The position numbers and the translations under genes are program-made. A DNA stretch of 64,000 bases from Nocardia panacis (GTDB lineage Bacteria; Actinomycetota; Actinomycetes; Mycobacteriales; Mycobacteriaceae), in assembly GCF_003598715.1 (NCBI RefSeq), contig NZ_QZFU01000023.1:496001-560000 (forward strand), in the 5' to 3' direction. This document shows positions 7,074 to 16,414 of this stretch, in pieces (the stretch's first letter is position 1; the number at the start of each line of letters is the position of its first letter). The notes beneath the pieces are model-generated. The model had not been told where the DNA came from. It did not search any database and saw nothing but the letters and a program-made list of their open reading frames with translations.

Positions 7074-7823
7074 CTACAGCGGGCGGCCTCGAACCGGCTT
7101 GCGCCACACGGAAATGTGCTTGGTGGAGTCGGCGGCGAACGGCGTCCCGGCCCAGTCCGCGTAGCGATGCTCGGGCTCGAGACCGGCGATGCGTGCCATC
7201 AGGTCGAGCTCGGCGGGCCAGGCGTAGCGGTGGCGGGAGGTATCGCGGCGGTAGTGGTCGCCGTCACGGGTGAAGTGATGTGAGACGAGGAGCTGCTCGA
7301 CCACGTCGATGGTGTCGAAGCCAAGATGTCGCGCGGACACGTCGAAAGGGACCGCGACCTGACCGGGTGGCAGCAACCGCAGCGGAGGCACCTCGAGTTC
7401 GATGACGAAGCGGCCACCGGGCCTCAAATGCCGTGCGGCATTGCGGAAACACCGCACCTGCGCGTCCTGGGTGAGCAGGTTGGAAATGGTGTTGTAGACG
7501 AGATACACCAGGGCGAACTCGCCGGGGACGACGGTGGTGGCCATATCCCCGATGGTTACCGGGAGGGTGTCCTGGTCGATCTTGCGGCGCAGCACCGCGA
7601 CCATATGCTCGGAGAGTTCGATGCCCGCGACCGGCACGCCGCGTCCGCGCAGCGGGATGCCGACCCGCCCGGTTCCGATGGCGAACTCCAGTGCCCGACC
7701 GTCCCCGGCGAGCTCGGCGAGGAAATCCAGGGTCGGTGCGAGAACAGCCGCCGAGGACATGACCGTCTCCTCGGCGTCGTAGCGCTCGGCGCTCGCCCGT
7801 CCCCACAGCTCGCTATCGGTCAC
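7074..7823 (-). CDS. Class I SAM-dependent methyltransferase
   Basis: About 249 residues from the GTG at 7823 (TDSELWGRASAERYDAEE); the frame is open to an ATG at 7865, but the extra 14 residues are basic and unlikely. ALEFAIGTGRVGIPL is motif I, GIELSEHMVAVLR motif II acidic end, FALVYLVYNTISNLL motif IV and LRPGGRFVIEL the post-motif strand. This arrangement matches small-molecule methyltransferases of the Methyltransf_25 type. Substrate unknown. It converges with the tetR gene (12-nt gap) and has no operon partner. Confidence 0.78.
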   Translation of the reverse strand: MTDSELWGRASAERYDAEETVMSSAAVLAPTLDFLAELAGDGRALEFAIGTGRVGIPLRGRGVPVAGIELSEHMVAVLRRKIDQDTLPVTIGDMATTVVPGEFALVYLVYNTISNLLTQDAQVRCFRNAARHLRPGGRFVIELEVPPLRLLPPGQVAVPFDVSARHLGFDTIDVVEQLLVSHHFTRDGDHYRRDTSRHRYAWPAELDLMARIAGLEPEHRYADWAGTPFAADSTKHISVWRKPVRGRPL

Positions 7824-7996
7824 AGCCGACCACTCTGCCCGCCGCCGCGAACGCTGTCGACCCATTTACCGCTGCGGGCAGGCGGTGCACACTCGGCCCG
7901 AGATCGGTTGCACCGCAACATCTCAGCCGTCCGGAGCCATGCATCGGATTGCGTCCTCGGGTGGAGCAGGCCCGCAGAAGATGGAAGTCTTGTCGG

Positions 7997-8209
7997 ATGA
8001 CCGAGCACGCAGCCAACGAAACGATCGTGCCCGCGACCACACGGGATTTGCATGAGGTGGTCGAGAACTACATCCGACTGAGAGCCATTACCTCGCCGGG
8101 CAATCAAGGCTCGATCGGCTTTCACCGAAGTCTCGGCTTCGAAGCAAATCTCGTCGCCGACTACAACGGGCCGGGAATGGCCCGAATCGTCTTCAGCAGG
8201 GATCTGTAA
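7997..8209 (+). pseudogene. GNAT acetyltransferase with internal deletion
   Basis: A 70-codon frame starting MTEHAANETIVPATTRDLHEVVENYI, an acetyltransferase N-terminus, and ending NQGSIGFHRSLGFEANLVADYNG, the GNAT motif B and last strand. A normal family member has ~150 residues; the acetyl-CoA loop (motif A) is missing, the two ends being joined in frame. It is most likely a non-functional deletion product. Confidence 0.6.
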
Positions 8210-8302
8210 TACGCCCGAGGGATTCCACGCTTCGACCGTTCGCACTCGTAACATCCCGGTATCCGCATCCGATGATCGGATGACATTTCGAGAGGATATC
8301 GA

Positions 8303-8671
8303 ATGAAAACAACGACAATCGCCGCCACCCGGGTAGCGGCCGCGGCCGCATCGGTTCTGGGTTTCGCCGCAGTAATCGGCACCGGTACCGCCCAAGCCTC
8401 CGCCCAAGATTGCACCGTCACGCGAGACCTGTTCGGCGCGACGGCGGCATGCCGCGACACCGAGGCACCGGCAGGCAGGGAGTACACCCTGGTCGTCGAA
8501 TGCGTCGGCCTGCACGGTATCCCGAACGCCTTCCCGCTCATGACCATCGGCCCCTACCAGGGTTCATGGGGTGGCTCCTTCGGCCCGTCCGGCCAGGGCA
8601 CGGCTTCATGCTTGGGTCCCACCAGTGTCGGAACAGTCACCAATGCCTACGTAGCGGTATACCGCGACTGA
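8303..8671 (+). CDS. Small secreted protein, unknown function
   Basis: A 122-residue protein. MKTTTIAATRVAAAAASVLGFAAVIGTGTAQASAQD is a Sec signal peptide with an AXA site near residues 31-35, leaving a mature domain of ~88 residues with four cysteines (CTVTR, ACRD, VECVG, SCLG) that could make two disulfides. GAGG lies ~12 nt before the ATG. The domain is rich in Gly, Ser and Thr and ends VTNAYVAVYRD. Similar small disulfide-bonded exported proteins are common in Nocardia, but I recognise no family. Confidence 0.65.
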   Translation: MKTTTIAATRVAAAAASVLGFAAVIGTGTAQASAQDCTVTRDLFGATAACRDTEAPAGREYTLVVECVGLHGIPNAFPLMTIGPYQGSWGGSFGPSGQGTASCLGPTSVGTVTNAYVAVYRD

Positions 8672-8855
8672 TCAAATGCGGCGCCTTTTCGAGACCAGCC
8701 GCCGCCATTGGGCCAATTTCAAATGGCAAACCCCGAGGGATGGGTGAGAAATGTTTCGTCGGCCAGGAATTGGCGATCGTGCTCGAGAACATTCGCGAGG
8801 TGCGAGAGCGATCCGCGCTGATAACGAGGCATGATCCACAACGGGATTCGCAGTC

Positions 8856-9419
8856 CTACAGCGTGTCTCGCCGATCCGAGGCAGGTATCCCCGGATGGAC
8901 CGTTGTGGCTCGGTCCCTCCGGTGCGTTGCGGGGCAGATTTCCAGTGCCATCAAAACGTCGTCGACGTAGCGGTCTTCGATCAGGAACTGGCCGACGAGA
9001 GTGCCCTCGATCCGAAAGCCGTGTGCGAGATACAGCTTCTGAGCACGCACGTTGGTGCCCAATACTCGCAGGGTGATTCGTCGGGCGAGGCGTTCGACGG
9101 CCGCGGCGCGGGCGGCGTCGAGCAGCAGGTGGCCGATGCCGCGTCTTTGGTGGTGTGGGGCGACGGCGAGGCCGTTGATCTCCTGGACATGTCCGCTGGA
9201 GGCCCGCATCGGAGCCGGCCGGAGTTTCACATATCCGAGGATGTGGTTGTCCTCGTGCGCGAGCAGCACGTTGCGCGGTGCGGTCCCCTCGTCGAAGAAG
9301 GGCGTGTCCGACGGCCAGAGCGGGATGGGATGCACTTGCCTCGACCAGGTGGCGTGGTCGATGGCGGCCAGTGCCCGTTCGTCGTTTTCGGTGGCGGTGC
9401 GGATGGCGATTCCGTCCAT
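8856..9419 (-). CDS. GNAT family N-acetyltransferase
   Basis: A 187-residue acetyltransferase. IRTATENDERALAAID is the first strand-helix, VQEINGLAVAPHHQRRGIGHLLL contains motif A with the pyrophosphate loop HQRRGIG, and RAQKLYLAHGFRIEGTL is motif B. The last ~25 residues (HRRDRATTVHPGIPASDRRD) are an unconserved tail. No substrate can be inferred. It is divergent from the hydrolase remnant at 9544. Confidence 0.82.
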   Translation of the reverse strand: MDGIAIRTATENDERALAAIDHATWSRQVHPIPLWPSDTPFFDEGTAPRNVLLAHEDNHILGYVKLRPAPMRASSGHVQEINGLAVAPHHQRRGIGHLLLDAARAAAVERLARRITLRVLGTNVRAQKLYLAHGFRIEGTLVGQFLIEDRYVDDVLMALEICPATHRRDRATTVHPGIPASDRRDTL

Positions 9420-9543
9420 GCGTCACGATCCTGTCGCGAGCCGGTCCGGCCGGCAAGCGATTTCGCGAATCCACCGATCGGCTCGCACCGCAGTGCAAGG
9501 TCCGCGCAAGCCGGGTGACAGATCCGGCGCGCACAGTGGGTCC

Positions 9544-10064
9544 ATGCGAACAACCGACAGCGTCGCCTCGGCCGACGGCACCCGCATCGTCTTCCACACG
9601 CTCGGCGACGGGCCTCCGCTGGTGATCGTGCACGGCGCGCTGGTCACGACGGAGGCGTATCGCCCGATGGCCGAACTGCTCGCCACCAGCTATCGAGTAG
9701 TGCTCATCGGTCGACGCGACTACGCTCCGAGCGGAAACGGCCCGCGGCCAAGCACTTTCATCGATGCGCCGTTTCCGACAGCGCCCTGCGCGCCATGGGA
9801 GCAGCCATGGCCGACCGCGCGCCGGGACTGATCGCCGACCTCGAATGCCTCACCGCCATGGATCCGGACCCGAACCGCTGGTCCGCCACGACCGCACCGG
9901 GGCTACTGCTGGCAGGCTCGTCGAGCGACCGGTACGGGCTGGAAAGCATGGCGAAACTCGAGGCGGCCCTGCCGAATTCACAGTTCACGGTGCTGGAAGG
10001 GCTGACCCACAATCCCGATGATTTCACTCCGATCGCGACCGCCATGAGCGAATTCTTCCGCTAG
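9544..10064 (+). pseudogene. Alpha/beta hydrolase, deleted and frameshifted
   Basis: The frame from 9544 starts MRTTDSVASADGTRIVFHTL and runs through VIVHGALVTTEAYRPMAELL and VVLIGRRDYAPSGNGP, the oxyanion strand and first helix of an alpha/beta hydrolase. It then loses frame. The C-terminal part is in another frame (9795-10064) with LLLAGSSSDRYGLESM (acid strand) and LEGLTHNPDDF carrying the catalytic His. The nucleophile elbow GxSxG and cap are missing, about 100 residues, so the gene is inactive. Confidence 0.65.
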
Positions 10065-10347
10065 GTTCCGAGGCCCGCGGTCGAGTCCGAGCGAGCACTC
10101 CTTCCTTCCCAAGTCGATCAAGTCCCAAAAGAGATCCCAGATAACCACTTTGAAGTCGTGCTCACTGAAACCCGGTGCGAGCACCAAACGTTTGAACAAC
10201 TGAGGCATGCCGCTCACCCTAATCTCCCGGCAACCACTGGAAACGCCCCGAATACCGAGGGGCGCACCCGCCCGCATCGACGAAACCGCCACGCGGTCTT
10301 CCGGATTCGTCGCGCCGTACTCGGACATCCGCCCGCCGACGGCGAGG

Positions 10348-11256
10348 CTATTTGGAATGCGCTGCGCCGCTGGATAATCCAGGACGTCTCGTACGAAGGG
10401 AATAGAGTGCGAACCCGGCCGCGACCATGAGAATCGGCCAGGTGATCAAGCCGAGCGGGCCTACGATCAGCGGGTCGGGGATGTGGTCGCGGGCGGCGAA
10501 GAATCGCGGCAGACGCAGGGCGAACTCATTGAGACCTGCATGCGCCGCGACCGCGGGCCACACCGAGCGCGTGTGGATCCGGATCGCCGCGATCACCGCG
10601 CCGATACCGACCGCGGCGCCGACGGCCATCGGAATCGCGACATACAGCGGATGGCCCGGATAGCTGCCCCCGAGCGCTGTCATCGGCAGATGCCACAGCC
10701 CCCACAGCACACCGCCCACGCCGATGCCGAGCACCGGTCCGTAGCGAAAGGTCAACCGCGGCAGCATATATCCCTGCCAGCCGATCTCCTCGCCGAGATA
10801 CAGCGGCAGCGAGATCAACGCCGAGACCAGCATGGTCAGCAGCGGCGCCCAACTCTGCGGCCAGCCGGGCCGGAAGACCCCGATCGCGGCCGCGGGCAGT
10901 AACCCTACCGCCGCGATCGCCGGAAAGATCACCCCGGCGCCCACACATTGGGCAAGGACCCGCGGCCCCGGCAGACCCAGCGAGAGCACCTGCGGCACGG
11001 CGCGCCACGGGTGCCGCCACCTGGTGAGCACGACAGCGACCGTCGCCGGGACCACCATCATCGTGAACAGGCAGACCGTCGCCAGCGTGGTCGCCTCCTG
11101 CCCCGGCGCCACCCGCCGGAATCCGGTCACCCACAGCGGCGCCGCCACCAGCCAGGCGCCGAGGTAGGCGGCGACGAGGAAGATCACCAACTCCCGGCCG
11201 GATCGTCGGCGCGAGTCGCCTGCTCGCGGTGAGAGCACCGCATTCCCATTCGTCAT
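10348..11256 (-). CDS. CPBP family intramembrane metalloprotease
   Basis: A 302-residue polytopic membrane protein from the ATG at 11256 (MTNGNAVLSPRAG). The two family motifs are clear: GEEIGWQGYMLPRL (EE motif, residues ~165-178) and VLWGLWHLPMTALGG (metal His), with a third conserved region at VWPAVAAHAGLN. About eight hydrophobic segments can be counted. Bacterial CPBP proteins are CAAX-protease relatives, some linked to peptide self-immunity, but nothing ties this one to a bacteriocin. It is divergent from the histidine kinase gene. Confidence 0.85.
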   Translation of the reverse strand: MTNGNAVLSPRAGDSRRRSGRELVIFLVAAYLGAWLVAAPLWVTGFRRVAPGQEATTLATVCLFTMMVVPATVAVVLTRWRHPWRAVPQVLSLGLPGPRVLAQCVGAGVIFPAIAAVGLLPAAAIGVFRPGWPQSWAPLLTMLVSALISLPLYLGEEIGWQGYMLPRLTFRYGPVLGIGVGGVLWGLWHLPMTALGGSYPGHPLYVAIPMAVGAAVGIGAVIAAIRIHTRSVWPAVAAHAGLNEFALRLPRFFAARDHIPDPLIVGPLGLITWPILMVAAGFALYSLRTRRPGLSSGAAHSK

Positions 11257-11366
11257 GTTCGGCAACGGTAGGCACCGCGCAGCGCCCGCGCGGTGCAGCG
11301 GCCTGCCCCTGCGAGGGTGGAGCCCGCTACACCGCGGCAATCGGCGCGGCGTGCGAGACTGCGGGG

Positions 11367-12593
11367 ATGTCGTTCGCGATGTGGTGGGTTCGATGGCGTG
11401 GCGCGCTGGTCGACGGCGTGCGCACCCTCGCGCTCGGCCTGTACGCGATCCTCGCGCTCCCGCTACTCGTCTACACCGCCGTCACCTGCCTGGTCGGCAT
11501 CGGATTCGTGCTCGTCCCGCCGCAACTGTGGGTGCTCGGGCGGGTCGCCGATGCCGAGCGTCGCCGGATCGCGCGCCGCCGGGGGACGATCGCGGAAACG
11601 GTGGATCGGCCCTTCCGGTGGTTGCCCGCGCTCGTCACCGACCCGACGGTGTGGCGCGAACTGCGCTGGGTCGCGTTCCTCGCGGTCGGCGGGACCGTGC
11701 TCGGCGCTCTGGGCACCGGCGTCGCGGTTCTGCCGTTGCTCGCCTTCGCGGCGATCTGGCTGTGGTGGCTGTTCCCTGCCGACGACCCGATCCGCATCGT
11801 GGCCAATATCCCGATCGCGGGCTGGCCGTCCGCACTGACCATCGGCGTCGCCCAGTGCGCGATCACCGCCGCGGTGGCCGTCGCGGCCGGACCCGCACTC
11901 GGCCGCGCCGGACTGTGGCTGTCCAACGCGGGTCTGCGAGTGAGCGCGAAAAAGCGACTGACGCAGCAGGTAGCCGCACTGCGGCGGACCCGTTCGGGGG
12001 CGGTCGACGCGCACACCGCCGATTTGCGGCGCATCGAACGCGATCTGCATGACGGAACCCAGGCGCACCTGGTCGCCCTCGCGCTGCGGCTGGGACTGGC
12101 CTCGCGGGCGCTCGACCGCGATCCGTCGGCGGTCGGCCCGCTGCTCGAGGAGGCCAGGGCAGGCGCGGAGGCCGCGATGAGCGACCTGCGGACCGTCCTG
12201 CGCACTACCTATCCGCCCATCCTCGCCGATCAGGGGCTCGACGGCGCGGTGGCCGCGGTGGCGGCGCGGTGCACCGTGCCGACCGCGGTGCGGGTGGAAC
12301 TCGACCGCGAACTCCCGGCCGCGGTCGAGGCGGCGGTGTATTTCGTGGTCACCGAGGCGCTGACCAATATCGCGCGGCACGCGGGCGCGACCTCGGCCGC
12401 GGTCGAGGTGCGGACCACCGCCGACGGTGTGGCGGTGGAGATCCGCGACAACGGTCGCGGCGGCGTGGATCCCGCCCGCGGGACCGGCGTGGCGGGCATG
12501 CTCCGCCGCCTGGAAGCCCTGGACGGCGTGCTCACCGTGGACAGTCCGCCGGGCGGGCCGACGGTGCTGCGGGCGGTGTGCCCGTGCGGATAG
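11367..12593 (+). CDS. Sensor histidine kinase (NarL-type system)
   Basis: A 408-residue membrane kinase starting MSFAMWWVRWRGALVDG. The first ~190 residues hold several hydrophobic helices (ALGLYAILALPLLVYTAVTCLVGI; LGALGTGVAVLPLLAFAAIWLWW). The dimerisation box RRIERDLHDGTQAHLVALAL carries phospho-acceptor His228 (HisKA_3), followed by the HATPase region EALTNIARHAGA (N box) and VEIRDNGRGGVDPARGTGVAGM (G1/G2). The 3' end overlaps the response regulator start by 10 nt, so the pair is translationally coupled. The signal is unknown; membrane helices without a periplasmic domain suggest sensing at the membrane. Confidence 0.9.
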   Translation: MSFAMWWVRWRGALVDGVRTLALGLYAILALPLLVYTAVTCLVGIGFVLVPPQLWVLGRVADAERRRIARRRGTIAETVDRPFRWLPALVTDPTVWRELRWVAFLAVGGTVLGALGTGVAVLPLLAFAAIWLWWLFPADDPIRIVANIPIAGWPSALTIGVAQCAITAAVAVAAGPALGRAGLWLSNAGLRVSAKKRLTQQVAALRRTRSGAVDAHTADLRRIERDLHDGTQAHLVALALRLGLASRALDRDPSAVGPLLEEARAGAEAAMSDLRTVLRTTYPPILADQGLDGAVAAVAARCTVPTAVRVELDRELPAAVEAAVYFVVTEALTNIARHAGATSAAVEVRTTADGVAVEIRDNGRGGVDPARGTGVAGMLRRLEALDGVLTVDSPPGGPTVLRAVCPCG

Positions 12594-13216
12594 TCATCGC
12601 CGAGGACAATGTCGTCCTGGCCCAGGGGCTTGTGCTGCTGCTGCGCCAGGAGGGGCACGAGGTCGCGGCCGTCACCAGCGACGTCGAGACATTCATTGCC
12701 GCCGTGATCGCGCACCGACCCGATGTCACCATCGTCGACGTCCGGCTGCCGCCGACCTTCCGCCACGAGGGCATTCACGCCGCGCTGCGAGCGCGCGCGG
12801 AGATTCCGGGACAGCCGGTCCTGGTGTTCTCGCAGTACGTCGAGCACAGTTACGCGCGGGAACTGCTGCGCGCGGGCGGCGGCGTCGGCTACCTGCTGAA
12901 GGACCGGGTCGCGCGGGTGGACGACTTCCTGCACGCGCTCGACCACATCGCCCGCGGCGGCACCGTCATGGATCCGGAGGTGCTCGACCAGCTCATCACC
13001 CGCCACGACCCGGTCGCCACACTCACCGCCAGGGAACGCGAAGTACTCGAACTGATGGCCCAGGGCTATGCCAATGGTGAGATCTCCCGGCTCCTCGGCG
13101 TCACCGACCGCGCCATCCACAAGCACATCGGCAATATCTTCGCCAAACTCGACCTGCCCGCCGAGGATTCGGGCCACCGCCGCGTCCTCGCCGTCCTGGC
13201 ATTTCTGAGCCGCTGA
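12584..13216 (+). CDS. LuxR/NarL family response regulator
   Basis: A 210-residue regulator with GTG start at 12584 (VRIVIAEDN). The receiver domain has the acidic pair ED at residues 7-8, phospho-acceptor Asp52 (TIVDVRLPP), Ser in LVFSQYV and Lys in YLLKDRV. The C-terminal LuxR helix-turn-helix is LTAREREVLELMAQGYANGEISRLLGVTDRAIHKHIGNIF. The start lies inside the end of the kinase gene, so the two form one operon. No other gene is close enough to be an obvious target; the divergent CPBP gene is a candidate. Confidence 0.9.
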   Translation: MRIVIAEDNVVLAQGLVLLLRQEGHEVAAVTSDVETFIAAVIAHRPDVTIVDVRLPPTFRHEGIHAALRARAEIPGQPVLVFSQYVEHSYARELLRAGGGVGYLLKDRVARVDDFLHALDHIARGGTVMDPEVLDQLITRHDPVATLTAREREVLELMAQGYANGEISRLLGVTDRAIHKHIGNIFAKLDLPAEDSGHRRVLAVLAFLSR

Positions 13217-13235
13217 TCCCACCGCGAAACGCGTG

Positions 13236-14384
13236 TCAGCGGCCGCCGGATGATGCCGTGGCGAGATGCCCGGTGAGCAGGGATTCCGATTTCCGAATGA
13301 CCGGGGCCACGGCCCTGTCCTGGTTGGTCAGCACCGCGACCGTCCACCCGTGGTCGCGGTAGATATCGAGCTGACCCTCATAGCCCGGATTTCCGCCGTT
13401 GTGCCCGACGAAGTGAATATTGTCGATGGCTTGGTCCTCGAATCCGTATCCGTACATGTCGTACGGCGGGCCGCCGGGGCGACTGACTTTTTGCCTGCCT
13501 GTGAGCATGGTGGAAATCATTTGGCGGTCCAGCAATTGATCCGTCATCATCGCCCGACCGAACCGGATCATATCGTCGGCGGTGGAATAAGCTCCCCCGG
13601 AAGGGTTCCCGATTTGGAGGGCGTCGGCCGTATCCTGAGTCGACTCGCCGACGCGAGCGTAGCCCAACGCCATATTGGGAATATCGGTCGCCTTGTAGAC
13701 CGCGACCTTGGTCTGCTCCAAACCCGCAGGCTCGAAGACGCGCTGCTGCACATAGTCCTCGTACGGCTGGTTCGCCACCGCCCGGACGACTCCGCCGAGC
13801 ACTATGAAACCCGAATTGCTGTAGGAGAACGACGTACCGGGCGGAAACGACAGCGGTGTTTCGGCGACCGCGGCCAGCAGACCGTCCAGGGTGGTCGGCG
13901 GCGTCGGACCCCCCGGAGTCCTGGCCAGTACATCGCCCATTCCGGAGGTATGGGTGAGCAGTTCCGCGATGGTGACCGTATCCGCGATAGCGGACGGAAA
14001 GCCCGTCAGATACTTCCCGACTTTGTCATCGAACGACAGGCGTCCCTGCTGGACCAGCTGACAGATCGCCACGGCGGTGAACATCTTGCCCATGGAGCAG
14101 ATGCAGAACAGGGTTTCGGGTGTATTCGGAATTCCCTTCGACCGATCGGCCGACCCGTAACCCTTGCGCAATACAGGGCGATCATTGTCGTAGACCAGCA
14201 CCACCCCGGAGAAATTCCCCGCCCCGGCCAACCCGTCCACATATTGGTCGAACCCATCCCAATCCGGTCCGGACGGATCGGCCCGCGCCGTGAATACCGT
14301 TCCAGCAAGCCCACTTTGGGCCGCTGCGACAATTCCGGGAGTCAGCAGCATACCTGCCAGCAACGACCTGCGACGGATGGTCAT
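13236..14384 (-). CDS. Secreted serine hydrolase, beta-lactamase/DD-peptidase fold
   Basis: A 382-residue protein starting MTIRRRSLLAGMLL, a twin-arginine signal (RRRSLL) followed by a hydrophobic core and an ARA-type site near residue 35. The class C beta-lactamase/esterase motifs are present: S97-M-G-K100 nucleophile box, YSNSGF (Y-x-N) and HNGGNPG (HxG version of KTG). These proteins are usually esterases or D-amino-acid peptidases. The start at 14384 follows the Tat motif; the frame is open further to 14498 but that part lacks export features. It is divergent from the ArsR-type regulator at 14487. Confidence 0.82.
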   Translation of the reverse strand: MTIRRRSLLAGMLLTPGIVAAAQSGLAGTVFTARADPSGPDWDGFDQYVDGLAGAGNFSGVVLVYDNDRPVLRKGYGSADRSKGIPNTPETLFCICSMGKMFTAVAICQLVQQGRLSFDDKVGKYLTGFPSAIADTVTIAELLTHTSGMGDVLARTPGGPTPPTTLDGLLAAVAETPLSFPPGTSFSYSNSGFIVLGGVVRAVANQPYEDYVQQRVFEPAGLEQTKVAVYKATDIPNMALGYARVGESTQDTADALQIGNPSGGAYSTADDMIRFGRAMMTDQLLDRQMISTMLTGRQKVSRPGGPPYDMYGYGFEDQAIDNIHFVGHNGGNPGYEGQLDIYRDHGWTVAVLTNQDRAVAPVIRKSESLLTGHLATASSGGR

Positions 14385-14486
14385 ATCACCCTCTCCAGCT
14401 TGTTGATCTTCGATGCTCGACACCGTACGTTCGAGTTCGCCACCCGCCCGACTGTTCAACCGTTCGGCTGAACACAGGAGCAACCG

Positions 14487-15647
14487 ATGACCGTCCACCT
14501 GCGCCTACCCGATGACGACGCCGATCTCGTCGTCTTCGGCTACTCGGCAGCGCACGAGGCACTGCGCAGCCTGCGGGTGCTGCACCACGCCAAGCGCTAC
14601 CCGCTGCACGTGTCATGGGTGCTGCGCACCAGAGAGCGCATGGATACCGAATTACGTTCCGCCATGGCCGAATTCGCGTTCTGGCTGGACCGCCGCTCGC
14701 TGGTGATCGAGGAGATCTGGCCACTCGACGGCGCAGCCGCGTGGCCGGAGGAACTGAACGCGTTGCGCCGCGCACCGGTCGCGACGTTCGCGGCGGCCCT
14801 GATCCACGCGATGCTGCTCGAACAACAGCGCGGCGCGCGGATTCCCTCGACCGAGTTCTCGGCATCCACCGAGCTACAAAGTCGCGCCATGTCCACTGTC
14901 GGACTAGAACATCCCGACTCGCTCCCCACCGTGCGTCGGCTCATCGAGGATCCAGAAGAATGCCGCACCCGCTTCGCGGCGTTTCTGGAACGCTATTGGG
15001 ACTGCTGCCTGGCACCGGACTGGCCCCTCCTGCAGCGGCAGTTGACCGACGATATCGCCGAACGCGGTCTGCAACTTTCCCGACTCGGCCCAACAGCGAT
15101 GCTCGCGCACCTCTCCCCCTATGTGCACGCGGCATCGCGATCGGTGACCGTCCATCCCCCGCAGCCCGCGCAACGCCTCCCCCCACTCACGGTCGAACTG
15201 ACCCCCGAGGACCGAATCCTGCTCATACCTTCACATTTCGCCTGGCCCGAACTGAGCATCGCGGTGCATCACGACATATCCGAAGCCGGCACCCGACAGA
15301 GCGTGTACGTCACCATCGGACTGACCGCGATGCATCAGCAGGGAACCCCACCGACGCCGCCCGCGCAGGTGCTCGAACTGCTGCGCGCCGCAGGCGACCG
15401 AACCCGACTCCAAATCCTCACCCTGCTCTCGACCCGCCCCCGCTCCACCCGCGAACTCGCAGGCCTCATCGGCCTCACCGAAGCAGCCGTCTCCAAACAC
15501 CTCGGCCAACTACAGGCCGCAGGCTGGGTCCACTCCGAAAGACGCAGCTACTACATCTACTACCAACTCGACCCGCACGCGGCCGAGCGCCTGTCCGACG
15601 GGCTGCGCGAGACATTGGGCTCCCCACGTCGGCGTCGCACCGAATAG
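14487..15647 (+). CDS. ArsR-family transcriptional regulator with long N-terminal domain
   Basis: A 386-residue protein. The C-terminal ~90 residues are a winged helix: LELLRAAGDRTRLQILTLLSTRPRSTRELAGLIGLTEAAVSKHLGQLQAAGWV, then RRSYYIYYQLD. The N-terminal ~290 residues match the DUF5937-type domain that precedes ArsR HTHs in actinomycetes and has no known ligand. No metal-binding Cys box is seen, so it is probably not an arsenic sensor. It is divergent from the serine hydrolase with ~100 nt between, and may regulate it. Confidence 0.75.
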   Translation: MTVHLRLPDDDADLVVFGYSAAHEALRSLRVLHHAKRYPLHVSWVLRTRERMDTELRSAMAEFAFWLDRRSLVIEEIWPLDGAAAWPEELNALRRAPVATFAAALIHAMLLEQQRGARIPSTEFSASTELQSRAMSTVGLEHPDSLPTVRRLIEDPEECRTRFAAFLERYWDCCLAPDWPLLQRQLTDDIAERGLQLSRLGPTAMLAHLSPYVHAASRSVTVHPPQPAQRLPPLTVELTPEDRILLIPSHFAWPELSIAVHHDISEAGTRQSVYVTIGLTAMHQQGTPPTPPAQVLELLRAAGDRTRLQILTLLSTRPRSTRELAGLIGLTEAAVSKHLGQLQAAGWVHSERRSYYIYYQLDPHAAERLSDGLRETLGSPRRRRTE

Positions 15648-15709
15648 AACCGCCGCCCGCCCGCGAACGGGTCAAGGGCCGACCGGGGTGCAGGACAAGG
15701 ACATTCGCG

Positions 15710-16414
15710 TCAGCGCGGGAACGTGTACTTCAGAATCGATCGATACTCGGCGGGCATCTCCTTTCCCGGTATCGTGAACATCTCGCGGATCAGCTTGTGC
15801 GGCTTCCCTTCTCGATCGGCCTGCCAGCAATCGAGGGTGTAGTTGCGGTACGCACTGCAAGCGATGCGGGTGCTGACGCCGAACGGCGAATCCAGCCGGT
15901 CACCCTTCTCCTTCGGGTCGAGGTAGCTCGGATCCGAGGACAGCACCCACTTCGTCGCATAGTCCATCGTGTGGACTTCGTTCGCCTGCGCCCATCCATC
16001 CGGCACGCATGACGTGGTCACCGTCGTCGCGAAGTGGTCCGCGGCCGTGAGCTCCCGCGGCCAGGTCCGGGCCGTGACCTCGATCGTGTGCTTGCCGTTT
16101 ACCGAGGGGGACCACCTGACCGTCACTTTTCCGGACTCATCCGCGACCGCGTAGCGTGACAGGAATCCATTGTGGTTTTCCCGATCGTCGGTGTTGTCCG
16201 CGAGCGTTACCTCTGTCCCCGGGGTGGTTGTCGCCGTCACCGTATACGAGCAGTCCCATACGGGGTTGCTTCTGTCGTTGGAAGCCGGGATCGGGCTGAC
16301 GTCGACGGCCGTGACCGCCGCCGACGCATCGGCCGCGGCAAATATTGTCGCGGCGGTCGACGTGGCGAGCGCCATCAGAGCAGCAGTAGCGGTCCTCCGC
16401 AATATCACGTCCAA
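15710..16414 (-). CDS. Secreted protein, unknown function
   Basis: A 234-residue protein. MDVILRRTATAALMALATSTAATIFAAADASAA is a Sec signal peptide with cleavage expected near residue 32. The mature part has an Ig-like beta pattern (SYTVTATTTPGTEVTLADN; GKVTVRWSPSVNGKHTIEVTAR) in its first half and a Cys-containing second half (RIACSAYRNYTLDCWQADREG). Such signal peptide plus beta-sandwich proteins are frequent in Nocardia, without known role. It converges with the ArsR gene. Confidence 0.65.
   Translation of the reverse strand: MDVILRRTATAALMALATSTAATIFAAADASAAVTAVDVSPIPASNDRSNPVWDCSYTVTATTTPGTEVTLADNTDDRENHNGFLSRYAVADESGKVTVRWSPSVNGKHTIEVTARTWPRELTAADHFATTVTTSCVPDGWAQANEVHTMDYATKWVLSSDPSYLDPKEKGDRLDSPFGVSTRIACSAYRNYTLDCWQADREGKPHKLIREMFTIPGKEMPAEYRSILKYTFPR

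Noticed and set aside
9978..10328. Minus-strand frame overlapping the hydrolase remnant
   Set aside because: Its C-terminal half is the antisense of the hydrolase and the rest has no similarity I can see.
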